From the NCBI GenBank assembly GCA_947624015.1, contig CANQIA010000017.1, positions 1 to 40,982 of the forward strand: a DNA stretch of 40,982 bases, written 5' to 3'. This document shows, piece after piece, positions 1 through 6,625 of the stretch (positions are counted from its first letter, which is position 1; each line of letters begins with the position of its first letter). The notes under the pieces are model-generated. The model had not been told where the DNA came from. It did not search any database and worked only from the letters and a program-made list of their open reading frames with translations. The translations under genes were made by a program, and so were the position numbers. Origin of the DNA: an uncultured Clostridia bacterium. Lineage in GTDB: Bacteria; Bacillota; Clostridia; Lachnospirales; CAG-274.

Positions 1-60
1 GCCGTCATTACCGCAGCCAATGCAGAGCTGAGAAATCTTTTAAAAGAAAATTTCATCTGA
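1..60 (+). CDS. C-terminal tail of an unidentified protein (partial)
   Basis: Frame 1 is open from the window edge to a TGA at 58-60 and encodes a 19-residue tail ending in KENFI. Codon use is like the neighbouring genes (AGA, CTG, GAA). Nothing in so short a tail identifies the family. It would converge on engB across an AT-rich 168-bp spacer in which I see no clear terminator hairpin. The tail could also be chance open frame. Confidence 0.4.
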   Translation, partial: AVITAANAELRNLLKENFI

Positions 61-228
61 AAAAATCCCCCTTCGTATTGTATTTATTATAAATTTCATA
101 CATATTATAATACAATATAATATAATTATCAATAATTAATAAAAAAAAATAAAAAATTTTGTAAAGAATAGACAAAAAAGCACACCAAAATTTGTAATGT
201 ATTTTTAATATAAGAGTATCAGACAAAA

Positions 229-828
229 TTATTGATTATTATTTGGCTCAACTATGCCCTCTATTACCTTCCAAAGCTCATCTCTGCCCGATTTATTTTC
301 GCTGCTAAAGGGAATGAGTATATCCTCGCCGTCAAGTGAAAATGCCTTTTTAAGCATTGCGGTATGCTTTGAAAGTTGGCTTCTCTTGAGCTTGTCCGAT
401 TTAGTTGCGGCAATTATGATATTATGTCCGTAGTGTCTGAGCCAATCGTACATAATACGGTCGTTTTCTCCCGGCTCGTGTCTTATATCCACAAGCATTA
501 TTATGGCTCTGAGCTGCTCCCTGTTCAAAAGATAGCTTTCTATCATACTGCCCCACTTTGCTATTTCGCTTTTTGGCGCTTTGGCATAGCCGTAGCCCGG
601 AAGATCCACAAAGTACAGCTTGTCCTCTACGTTGTAAAAATTGATTGTTCTGGTTTTGCCGGGGCTTTGGCTCGTTCTGGCAATGGCTTTTCTGTACACC
701 ATAGCATTTATAAGGGAGCTTTTGCCCACATTGGATTTTCCCACAAAGGCTATCTCGGGCTTAATGTCCGACGGATACTGTTCCTTCCTTACGGCTACCG
801 ACTCAAGAGTCACGTTATTTACTTTCAT
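229..828 (-). CDS. engB: Ribosome-biogenesis GTPase EngB (YsxC/YihA family)
   Basis: A 199-residue TRAFAC GTPase needed for late assembly of the large ribosomal subunit in bacteria. The G motifs are visible in order: P-loop GKSNVGKS (residues 30-37), G3 DLPGYG, G4 TKSD and a G5-like SSE. The length matches the family. The ATG at 828 is preferred because GGAAGG lies about 10 bases upstream; an in-frame TTG at 846 would start inside that ribosome-binding site. The gene stands alone here. In many Firmicutes it sits next to lon or clpX, neither of which is in view. No convincing promoter was found; a TTGATA upstream at suitable distance has only a weak -10 partner. Confidence 0.95.
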   Translation of the reverse strand: MKVNNVTLESVAVRKEQYPSDIKPEIAFVGKSNVGKSSLINAMVYRKAIARTSQSPGKTRTINFYNVEDKLYFVDLPGYGYAKAPKSEIAKWGSMIESYLLNREQLRAIIMLVDIRHEPGENDRIMYDWLRHYGHNIIIAATKSDKLKRSQLSKHTAMLKKAFSLDGEDILIPFSSENKSGRDELWKVIEGIVEPNNNQ

Positions 829-909
829 AATACCATTTCCTTCCAAAAAAACACTTTCTAATGTAAAAAGAAATAAAATTAAAATATTGTTAATAAATTA
901 TCAAAAGTA

Positions 910-938
910 TTGCTATAAATGTATACATATGGTATAAT
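910..938 (+). promoter_or_regulatory. Candidate sigma-A promoter facing the palindrome-rich spacer
   Basis: TTGCTA (910-915), a 17-base spacer and a perfect TATAAT (933-938). No open reading frame with a ribosome-binding site follows, so if active the product would be a non-coding RNA starting near 945. Confidence 0.45.
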
Positions 939-944
939 TAAATT

Positions 945-1061
945 GCGGAAGTGGTGGTTTGCCCCTATTTTCTTGCCACTTCCGCAATTCGAGGTCTTTT
1001 GTTCTACTCCTCTTTTGTGGCCTCGATATAAGAGAGCACCTTTTTCGAAAGGTGCTCTTTT
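945..1061 (+). ncRNA. Candidate small structured RNA ending in a UUCG-loop terminator
   Basis: Downstream of the 910-938 promoter the sequence can fold into three consecutive hairpins. The first pairs 941-954 with 976-989 (14 perfect pairs, of which about 10 would lie in the transcript). The second pairs 990-996 with 1019-1025. The third pairs 1033-1043 with 1048-1058 around a TTCG tetraloop and is followed by four T. Promoter, compact structure and terminator-like end together suggest an RNA of about 117 nt. It does not resemble 6S, SRP, tmRNA or RNase P RNA as far as I can judge by eye. The short T run makes the terminator weak, so this is inference. Confidence 0.35.
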
Positions 1062-1115
1062 GCGTGTCGATAAAATCGACACGTTGAAAGAAATGTCTAA
1101 AGACATTTCTTTCAG
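1027..1115. repeat. Hairpin module, copy 1
   Basis: The first 35 bases (1027-1061) are identical to 1279-1313. They contain the inverted repeat AGAGCACCTTT-TTCG-AAAGGTGCTCT. The copy continues with a second palindrome (1063-1071 with 1075-1083, loop AAA) and a third (1085-1098 with 1101-1114, loop AA). The whole stretch recurs imperfectly 252 bases downstream. Confidence 0.8.
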
Positions 1116-1125
1116 ATAGCTAAAG

Positions 1126-1187
1126 TAGGAACCAGCCGTGTTTTCCGCAATTTAGGCATAAATGCCTAAATTACAGAAAAGTTCCTA
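1126..1187. repeat. Nested 62-bp imperfect palindrome
   Basis: The outer arms TAGGAAC (1126-1132) and GTTCCTA (1181-1187) enclose TTTTC/GAAAA arms, which enclose AATTTAGGCAT (1149-1159) and ATGCCTAAATT (1162-1172) with a two-base centre. Directly after it, GGAGGAA (1193-1199) pairs with TTCCTCC (1205-1211). Neither has a U run typical of a terminator, and no gene reads through them. Function unknown. Confidence 0.6.
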
Positions 1188-1278
1188 TCCTCGGAGGAAG
1201 TGAATTCCTCCTGCGGATTAAAGTCTGCGACGCTTTTGCAAATTGTTTGCATTGGTAATTCTTTTTTATGTGATATTT

Positions 1279-1366
1279 TATAAGAGAGCACCTTTTTCGA
1301 AAGGTGCTCTTTTTTGTATTTCAATAAGATCGACACGTTTGAAGGAAATGCCTGCATTTCTTTCAG
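1279..1366. repeat. Hairpin module, copy 2 (diverged)
   Basis: Positions 1279-1313 repeat 1027-1061 exactly; here the hairpin is followed by six T and would be a better terminator on the plus strand. The rest is diverged: the GATCGACACG half remains (1328-1337) but its partner arm has decayed. The third palindrome persists with changed bases in both arms (TGAAGGAAATGC with GCATTTCTTTCA). A third fragment of the unit (TTTTTGTATGTCGATAAA) follows at 1372-1389. Confidence 0.75.
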
Positions 1367-1389
1367 TTTAATTTTTGTATGTCGATAAA

Positions 1390-1430
1390 TAAAGGCATTG
1401 AAAAGAAATATTGATTATTCAATGCCTTTA
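1390..1430 (-). terminator. Terminator of the HPt-GGDEF-HD-GYP operon
   Basis: A 13-bp perfect stem (1390-1402 with 1418-1430) lies ten bases beyond the stop codon of the HD-GYP gene and is followed on the minus strand by a T-rich run (TTTATTTAT). Confidence 0.7.
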
Positions 1431-1439
1431 TATCCCCTA

Positions 1440-2507
1440 TCATTTAAGCCTTTCGGCAAGCTCTTCGAATTTTGGTCTCGCTATTTTAAGACTATCCATT
1501 ATTTTGGGATTGAACTGTCCGCATTCTCCGTTTGTTATCATTCTGAAGGCTTCGCTTGGGGTAAAAGGCGGCTTATATACTCTTCGGCTTACAAGAGCGT
1601 CATATACATCCGCTATTGCCACTATCTGAGCCGCAATGGGTATATCGTCGCCTACAAGTCCGTCGGGATATCCCCTTCCGTCAAATCTTTCGTGATGACT
1701 TCTGGCTATTTGTCTGCCGAATTTAAAATACAGCTCGTCGTCTGTATCGCATACGGCGTCTATTATCTCGGAACCCTTTGTGGTATGGGTCTTCATTATT
1801 TCAAATTCTTCGTCAGTAAGCCTTCCCGGCTTAAGCAGTATGGTATCCGATATGGATATCTTGCCTACATCGTGCATAACGGAAGCAAACGCCATAGCGT
1901 CGATAAGCTCGTTTGTAAGCCCGTATTCGGGATAATTGTCCGCAACAGCCTCAAGAAGCACTCTTGTAAATTCTCTTACTCTGTAAATATGCATTCCCGA
2001 TTCGTGATTTCTGAACTCGACTATGGCGCCCAGAGTATCCCACAGCTTTTTGTTGGTAGCGCTTATCTTATCCGCTTGGTGCTTTATCTTCCGTGTCTGC
2101 TCGTCAACAAGCTCTTCAAGACCGTTCTTGTGCTTGTAAAGCTCAACTATATTGTTGATACGGGTCTTGACTATCTGGGAGTCAAAGGGCTTCTCTATAA
2201 CATCGCTGACGCCCATTGAATAGCCCTTCTGCTTGGACTCGTTTGAAGTATCGCCTGTTATCAAGACCGTGGGAACGGTCTTGTTAAGGTCGTTTTTATG
2301 CATATAGTCCAACACGCCAAATCCGTCAAGCTCAGGCATAAATATATCCAGAAGAACGGCGCAAATGCTTTCCTTGTGTTCCTTAAGCATTTCTATTGCT
2401 TCTATACCGTTTTCTGCCTTGATTATTTTATAACTGTCGGAAAATATATTTTCAAGTATGTCTCTGTTTATTTCCATATCATCGACAACAAGCAACGTGT
2501 CTTTCAT
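1440..2507 (-). CDS. Response regulator with HD-GYP domain (probable cyclic-di-GMP phosphodiesterase)
   Basis: A 355-residue RpfG-like protein. The N-terminal receiver domain (about 1-120) has the acidic pair D9-D10, phospho-acceptor D54 in LLDIFMP and the KPFD lysine near 107. A coiled linker (about 125-160) leads to an HD-GYP domain (about 165-345) with H212-D213 in MHDVGK, H241, H271-H272 and GYP at 279-281. This family hydrolyses cyclic di-GMP, and phosphorylation of the receiver normally controls it. Start: GGAAGGAG six bases before ATG. It is the last gene of a three-gene operon, 36 bp after a diguanylate cyclase, so the same transcript encodes synthesis and breakdown of the messenger. 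No histidine kinase is adjacent. Confidence 0.92.
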   Translation of the reverse strand: MKDTLLVVDDMEINRDILENIFSDSYKIIKAENGIEAIEMLKEHKESICAVLLDIFMPELDGFGVLDYMHKNDLNKTVPTVLITGDTSNESKQKGYSMGVSDVIEKPFDSQIVKTRINNIVELYKHKNGLEELVDEQTRKIKHQADKISATNKKLWDTLGAIVEFRNHESGMHIYRVREFTRVLLEAVADNYPEYGLTNELIDAMAFASVMHDVGKISISDTILLKPGRLTDEEFEIMKTHTTKGSEIIDAVCDTDDELYFKFGRQIARSHHERFDGRGYPDGLVGDDIPIAAQIVAIADVYDALVSRRVYKPPFTPSEAFRMITNGECGQFNPKIMDSLKIARPKFEELAERLK

Positions 2508-2543
2508 AACAGTCTCCTTCCTCTGTATATTGATAATAACCCA

Positions 2544-3797
2544 TTAAATTTCCACCCATTTGTCCTTGCCTGTGTTTTTGGCTTCATACATAGCCTTGTC
2601 AGCCCTCTTGTACAATGAGAAAAAGTCATCGTCCTCATGCTTCCTGAAGGTCAGACCCACAGAACACGTAATAGACAGACACGCGCCGCTGTCAATACTT
2701 ATCCTTGTTATATCGGAGCATATGCGATCCGCCGCATCATATATCTCCCCTGCGGCGCTGCAGTTGAAGAATACCGCAAACTCATCGCCGCCCATTCTGC
2801 ATATCTTCGCAAAGCTGCCGCAAATATTATTGAGCATTTCCGCAACGCAAATTATTACCTTATCCCCCATGTAGTGACCATAGTTGTCGTTGATGTTCTT
2901 AAAATCATCCAGATCCATCATAAGGAATGCGCATTGACCCTCGTCATCTACTTCAAGACAACGATCGATATATTTTTTAAAATAGACCTGATTGTAAAGA
3001 CCTGTGAGATAATCTCTCTCAGCCCTGTTCCTCAGCTCAATATATACAAGTTTTTCCTTATGTATGGATCTTATTCTGCCTATTATCTCCTTTACCTTTT
3101 CCCCTCTCTCATCCGTAATTGCATAAAGATTGATGTTTCCCCAAACATAATCCTCTCTTCTGCCGATCTTTATACGACATTCAAAGGCTGTATCATGGCA
3201 GGTCTCCCTTACATAGTTGAAATTATTCAAAAGAACATTCATATCGCTGGGATATATCTTGCCGTTCCAGCCATTGGGCGCAGACGCCTTTTCTATACGC
3301 TCTATCTCTATATATTTATCGTTCTCAACAGCATATATTATGCATACATCGTCTCCCACATGATAATTGATTATCTTTTCTTCCGTACCTTCAAGTATCA
3401 TCCTCAACTGAGAGTTCTGTATCTCGATCTGATCTCTCATCTTTCTGACTTCATTTTTAAGAAGCTTTGTATCGGTAATATCTGCAATAAATATATCCAT
3501 AACATTATCATTTACGGTACCGTAGCATATTACGGAGATACTTCTTCCGCTTTTTGTCCTGAGCTTATGGTCAAAGCAAGCCTCGTCGGAGCCTTCAAGC
3601 TCCTTTAAAACGGTATCGATATATACCTGCCATTCCTCGGGGAATATAAGCTGCTTCTGAGTAACGCCCTCCTCGATATCCTTGGCGGAATAGCCCGAAA
3701 GCTTGTAAAAATATTTATCGCATTTTATAATTTTCAAATCATTTTTAAGGTCGATGGAATATTTGGAATATCTGACCCTTTCAATATAACGTGCCAT
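2544..3797 (-). CDS. PAS-GGDEF protein (probable diguanylate cyclase)
   Basis: A 417-residue soluble protein without membrane segments. Residues about 10-110 look like a PAS domain and about 140-250 like a second, PAS_3-type one. The GGDEF domain covers about 258-417, with the intact signature GGDEF at 336-340, preceded by DLDDFKNIND for substrate and metal binding. The usual RxxD inhibitory site five residues before GGDEF reads GSFA here, so classical product inhibition is probably lost. The product of the family is cyclic di-GMP. The start is supported by GGAGGTG before ATG. The gene lies 30 bp after the HPt gene and 36 bp before the HD-GYP regulator, which implies coordinated expression. 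Confidence 0.92.
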   Translation of the reverse strand: MARYIERVRYSKYSIDLKNDLKIIKCDKYFYKLSGYSAKDIEEGVTQKQLIFPEEWQVYIDTVLKELEGSDEACFDHKLRTKSGRSISVICYGTVNDNVMDIFIADITDTKLLKNEVRKMRDQIEIQNSQLRMILEGTEEKIINYHVGDDVCIIYAVENDKYIEIERIEKASAPNGWNGKIYPSDMNVLLNNFNYVRETCHDTAFECRIKIGRREDYVWGNINLYAITDERGEKVKEIIGRIRSIHKEKLVYIELRNRAERDYLTGLYNQVYFKKYIDRCLEVDDEGQCAFLMMDLDDFKNINDNYGHYMGDKVIICVAEMLNNICGSFAKICRMGGDEFAVFFNCSAAGEIYDAADRICSDITRISIDSGACLSITCSVGLTFRKHEDDDFFSLYKRADKAMYEAKNTGKDKWVEI

Positions 3798-3827
3798 AAC
3801 GCACCTCCGGTAAATTCAACCTAAATA

Positions 3828-4202
3828 TCACTGCTGTGCATATCTGTTTATAATGGAACAAATTTCATTATATTTTTCAGCCGCCGCATTATAAAGAGCT
3901 TCTATATCCTCGTCTTCGGGATAAGAAGAAACGCCTCTGAATTTTTCCACAAGAGGCTCTATGTCCTTGCTGAAAGGATCCAGTCCCAGATTTGCCGCAA
4001 CACCTTTTACCGTATGAGCTGCCATAAAAGCGCCGTCTTTATCTTTGCTGTCTATTGACGCCTTAAGCTTGGCAAAATTATCATCTGCAGGAAATTTAAA
4101 CAAAAATTTCGTATATAAATTCGTGTTTCCCATAAATCTGCTAAGAGCAGTTTCTGTATCCACGCCTATATCTGCCAATTCGGCGATCATATCCCTATCC
4201 AT
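3828..4202 (-). CDS. Stand-alone HPt phosphotransfer protein
   Basis: A 124-residue all-helical protein with the HPt signature HTVKGVAANLG; H63 is the expected phospho-accepting histidine. HPt proteins pass phosphate between receiver domains in phosphorelays. The ATG at 4202 is chosen because AGGAGG lies five bases upstream; an upstream in-frame start would add 15 residues with no ribosome-binding site. First gene of the operon with the GGDEF and REC/HD-GYP genes. The HD-GYP receiver is an obvious candidate partner, but no hybrid kinase is in this window, so the phosphate source is unknown. Confidence 0.88.
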   Translation of the reverse strand: MDRDMIAELADIGVDTETALSRFMGNTNLYTKFLFKFPADDNFAKLKASIDSKDKDGAFMAAHTVKGVAANLGLDPFSKDIEPLVEKFRGVSSYPEDEDIEALYNAAAEKYNEICSIINRYAQQ

Positions 4203-4229
4203 ATTGTCCTCCTGAAATATTATTTTTAA

Positions 4230-4260
4230 GTAAAATCTGCTTGCCAAAGCGAAGATTTAC
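4230..4260 (-). promoter_or_regulatory. Hairpin in the 5' leader of the HPt operon
   Basis: On the minus strand GTAAATCT-tc-GCTT-tggc-AAGC-AGATTTTAC can form an interrupted stem between the promoter at 4286-4314 and the HPt ribosome-binding site. No U run follows, so it is not an obvious terminator. It does not match the cyclic-di-GMP-I consensus as I know it. Confidence 0.35.
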
Positions 4261-4285
4261 CCTTTATCCGATCAAATACTAATCT

Positions 4286-4314
4286 ATTATACTAGATTTT
4301 CATATTCTTTTCAA
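4286..4314 (-). promoter_or_regulatory. Sigma-A promoter of the HPt-GGDEF-HD-GYP operon
   Basis: On the minus strand: TTGAAA (4309-4314), 17-base spacer, TATAAT (4286-4291). The predicted leader before the HPt start codon is about 80 nt. Confidence 0.65.
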
Positions 4315-4362
4315 GAGATAGTTAATATTTTTGTATTCGTCAACCCATTATATAATTATAGG

Positions 4363-4415
4363 TTGACAATTAATAAATATTTTAGTAAACTATTACTTAT
4401 TAAGGAGGTTTACAA
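4363..4415 (+). promoter_or_regulatory. bioY promoter with putative BirA operator
   Basis: The -35 is TTGACA (4363-4368); 17 bases later a poor -10, TAAACT (4386-4391). TAGTAAACT (4383-4391) and GGTTTACAA (4407-4415) form an inverted pair 15 bases apart. This fits the known BirA site of Firmicutes (TTGTAAACC, N14-16, GGTTTACAA) with two changes in the left arm. The left arm covers the -10 and the right arm overlaps the ribosome-binding site, so biotin-bound BirA would repress transcription. Confidence 0.6.
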
Positions 4416-4417
4416 TT

Positions 4418-4954
4418 ATGAAATTATCTACGTATGAGCTGGCGCTTACATCTCTTGTATCGGCGGTATTTTGCATTATGGGACCACTGTCCCTGCCCAT
4501 AGGACCCGTTCCGATAAGCCTTACAGGGCTTGTGCTTTATTTGTCTCTCTACATAATAGGCTGTAAAAAAACATTTATTGCTTACGGTATTTATATGCTA
4601 ATGGGCGCCATAGGACTGCCTGTGTTTTCGGGATTTGCCGGAGGCTTAGGCAAGATAATGGGACCCACAGGCGGTTATATTGCGGGCTTTTTCTTTACTG
4701 CCCTTCTCAGCGGCGCCGTGATCGACAGATATTACAGTAACAAAATAATATCCGTGTTGGGAATGTATGCGGGACTTATTGTACTGTACGCCTTCGGAAC
4801 GGCTTGGTTCGCTCTTATAAGCGACGACAATACAGTCTATGAGATACTTAAGAAATGTGTGATTATATTTATACCCGGCGACAGTATAAAAATACTGATT
4901 TCCGCATTTATGGGACCTGTTTTGAAAAAAAGAATAAAAAAGGGCTGTATGTAA
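4418..4954 (+). CDS. bioY: Biotin transporter substrate-binding subunit BioY
   Basis: A 178-residue, very hydrophobic membrane protein with about six transmembrane segments, the usual size for BioY. Family features include an N-terminal helix followed by PLSLPIGPVPISLTGL, then the glycine-rich GLPVFSGFAGGLGKIMGPTGGYI. BioY is the S component of an energy-coupling-factor biotin importer. No EcfA or EcfT genes are nearby, so it presumably uses a shared energizing module. AAGGAGG precedes the ATG. A BirA-like operator covers its promoter. The stop codon lies inside the terminator hairpin it shares with the converging cyclophilin gene. Confidence 0.95.
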   Translation: MKLSTYELALTSLVSAVFCIMGPLSLPIGPVPISLTGLVLYLSLYIIGCKKTFIAYGIYMLMGAIGLPVFSGFAGGLGKIMGPTGGYIAGFFFTALLSGAVIDRYYSNKIISVLGMYAGLIVLYAFGTAWFALISDDNTVYEILKKCVIIFIPGDSIKILISAFMGPVLKKRIKKGCM

Positions 4955-4965
4955 AACAGCCCTTT
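4939..4965. terminator. Bidirectional terminator between bioY and the cyclophilin gene
   Basis: A ten-base stem AAAGGGCTGT (4939-4948) with ACAGCCCTTT (4956-4965) and a seven-base loop. It includes the last codons and the stop of bioY. On the minus strand it is followed by TTTTTTATTC, so it should work best for the cyclophilin gene. Confidence 0.75.
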
Positions 4966-4975
4966 TGCAATAATA

Positions 4976-5764
4976 TCAATATGTTCCTACGTCTATGCCC
5001 GTTATAACAACGTCTTCAATAGGCTTGTCGTTGCTGTCGGTCTCTACCGATGCGATAGCGTCTACAACATCCATGCCCTCATATACCTGACCAAATACGG
5101 TATATTCCATATCCAAAGAAGGATAACCGCCGTTGTTCGTGTATTCTGCGATAACTTCATCCGTAAATATGTCGCCTGCCGTAAGTGAACCGTCGCCTAT
5201 CTTTTCGGACTTATCCATATCCGCAAGCGTCTGCTTGAATGAATCGCCTATATCACTGTTCTGTACAATATAGAACTGGCTGCCGTTGGTATCGGGACCT
5301 GCATTTGCCATACAAAGAGCGCCTCTGAAGTTTCTTAAATTATAAGAGACCTCGTTTTCAAACTCTGCGCCCCATATGCTTTCGCCGCCCATACCTGTGC
5401 CGTCGGGGTCGCCGCCCTGTATCATAAAGTCCTTTATGACTCTGTGGAATGTAACATTGTCATAATAGCCTTCCTTGGCATGAGTTACAAAGTTTTCAAC
5501 AGCCTTCGGAGCATATTCCGGGAAGAACCATACCTTTATATCGCCTTTGTTCGTATGGATAGTGGCAATGGTATCGCCCTTTTGCACTCCCTCAAGCTGA
5601 GGAAGCTCTGTCACAGGTTTATGAGCGCTTTCCTCAGCCTCGGGAGCCTCATCCGCCGTTTGGGTATCCTCGGTTACGTCTGTGTTCTCGGCAGTCTTGC
5701 CGCAGGCTGTCAATGAAGCAGCGATAAATGCGGCAGTAATGCAAATCAATAATCTCTTTTTCAT
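4976..5764 (-). CDS. Cyclophilin-type peptidyl-prolyl isomerase, lipoprotein
   Basis: A 262-residue secreted lipoprotein. The N-terminus is a lipoprotein signal peptide (MKKRLL, hydrophobic stretch, LTAC lipobox), then a disordered acidic linker rich in Glu, Asp and Thr. The cyclophilin domain (about 75-262) contains FHRVIKDFMIQGGDP with the catalytic Arg, then GSQFYI and FGQVYEGMDVVD. It should catalyse proline isomerization outside the membrane, helping fold exported proteins. Start at 5764: GAGAGGA lies about eight bases upstream and the lipoprotein signal begins there; a more upstream start would add 17 residues before the signal. Confidence 0.93.
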   Translation of the reverse strand: MKKRLLICITAAFIAASLTACGKTAENTDVTEDTQTADEAPEAEESAHKPVTELPQLEGVQKGDTIATIHTNKGDIKVWFFPEYAPKAVENFVTHAKEGYYDNVTFHRVIKDFMIQGGDPDGTGMGGESIWGAEFENEVSYNLRNFRGALCMANAGPDTNGSQFYIVQNSDIGDSFKQTLADMDKSEKIGDGSLTAGDIFTDEVIAEYTNNGGYPSLDMEYTVFGQVYEGMDVVDAIASVETDSNDKPIEDVVITGIDVGTY

Positions 5765-5798
5765 AACAAAAATCCTCTCTGTATTTTTTCTATTTGTA

Positions 5799-5828
5799 AT
5801 TATAGGGTTTTTCACTATAATTTGACAA
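5799..5828 (-). promoter_or_regulatory. Sigma-A promoter of the cyclophilin gene
   Basis: On the minus strand: TTGTCA (5823-5828), 18-base spacer, TATAAT (5799-5804), about 35 bases before the start codon. Confidence 0.6.
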
Positions 5829-5880
5829 GTACATATTGCATAAATTAATAAATTTTTAATAATTTTTATTCAAAATAAAT

Positions 5881-6444
5881 TTAAAGAGCAGTATCCATAT
5901 GCATTATATCGCTTACCGCCTTATATATGCCCTGGGCTATTATTTCGGACATATCTTTGACAAAAGACAGCTTTGTAGATCTGAGCCTGTCAAGTCCGTT
6001 AAATGACCACTTATTTACTATACCCGTTACGGATATATCCCCTACCTCGCAAAGCTGCTTTGATACGCCTGCGCCGGGAAGCAAGGCTCCCTCCCATACG
6101 CTGAGCGTACCTACATTGCTGTATATACCGAGAGAAGCGTCTACGGCAACTACAAGAGGTCTGTCATATATACTGTACAAAAGCTTCTTTTTGCTGCTTA
6201 TGTTTACTGCATGCACGGGCATATCGAGAGTACCCATAACATTTTCAAGACCCATTTCCATAAGTCTTGTACCTACAAGCGGTCCCAGAGAATCGCCTGC
6301 CGCCCTGTCTGTTCCTATGCAAAACACTACTATACTGTTGTATCTGTATATTTTCTCACGAGCGCATTCCCTTATGCTTTCGCTTAAAAGCTCAACGCAG
6401 TTTTTACTGTCTGTTGATATATACCTTTTGCTTATCTCATCCAC
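5881..6444 (-). CDS. yyaC: Sporulation protein YyaC (GPR-related, DUF1256)
   Basis: A 187-residue member of the YyaC family, which is related to the germination protease GPR and found almost only in endospore formers. Recognisable blocks: VFCIGTDRAAGDSLGPLVG (about 41-59), GTLDMPVHAVN, then VVAVDASLG and GVSKQLCEVGDISVTGIVN. The biochemical role is unsettled. Start is GTG at 6444 with GAGGTG five bases upstream; an overlapping ATG is out of frame. Upstream, CATACATA (6487-6494) with ATA 18 bases before it resembles a sigma-E promoter on the minus strand, a weak inference. Stands alone, divergent from the LysM operon. Confidence 0.88.
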   Translation of the reverse strand: MDEISKRYISTDSKNCVELLSESIRECAREKIYRYNSIVVFCIGTDRAAGDSLGPLVGTRLMEMGLENVMGTLDMPVHAVNISSKKKLLYSIYDRPLVVAVDASLGIYSNVGTLSVWEGALLPGAGVSKQLCEVGDISVTGIVNKWSFNGLDRLRSTKLSFVKDMSEIIAQGIYKAVSDIMHMDTAL

Positions 6445-6581
6445 ATTATCACCTCTGCAATAATTATGGCTTATATTGGCTTAAAATATGTATGCCGTAG
6501 ATACCGCATAATTATTTGGTATTATTTGGCATATTTTTTTTGGAATGCTTAACACGCTTTGACAATATATTTTTAATGTAA

Positions 6582-6599
6582 ATGGTACAATCGTACCAT
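6582..6599 (+). promoter_or_regulatory. Extended -10 promoter overlapped by a perfect palindrome
   Basis: TGG-TACAAT (6583-6591) forms an extended -10. A TTGACA occurs at 6559-6564 but at 21 bases, too far for a normal pair. ATGGTAC (6582-6588) and GTACCAT (6593-6599) form a 7-4-7 palindrome over the -10 and start site, as expected of an operator for a dimeric repressor. Confidence 0.4.
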
Positions 6600-6625
6600 A
6601 AATTTAATTGGAAGGAAGTATTTGT

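Noticed and set aside
61..228. Terminator or small gene between the first partial gene and engB
   Set aside because: The spacer is almost pure A/T; no stem of useful stability and no ribosome-binding site was found.
919..1119. Plus-strand open frame of 66 codons over the candidate small RNA
   Set aside because: It crosses the hairpins and starts within the promoter region before the -10; composition and codon use do not resemble the real genes.
1166..1357. Minus-strand open frame of 63 codons in the palindrome-rich spacer
   Set aside because: It is made of the inverted repeats and shares its sequence pattern with a second frame at 879-1106 because of the direct repeat; there is no convincing ribosome-binding site or protein family.
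941..1367. CRISPR array or retron RNA
   Set aside because: There are only two module copies at 252-bp distance, no regular spacers and no cas or reverse transcriptase gene in the window.
2637..3608. 323-codon plus-strand open frame opposite the GGDEF gene
   Set aside because: It is antisense of a clear PAS-GGDEF gene and yields a low-similarity Tyr/Ile-rich translation typical of shadow frames.
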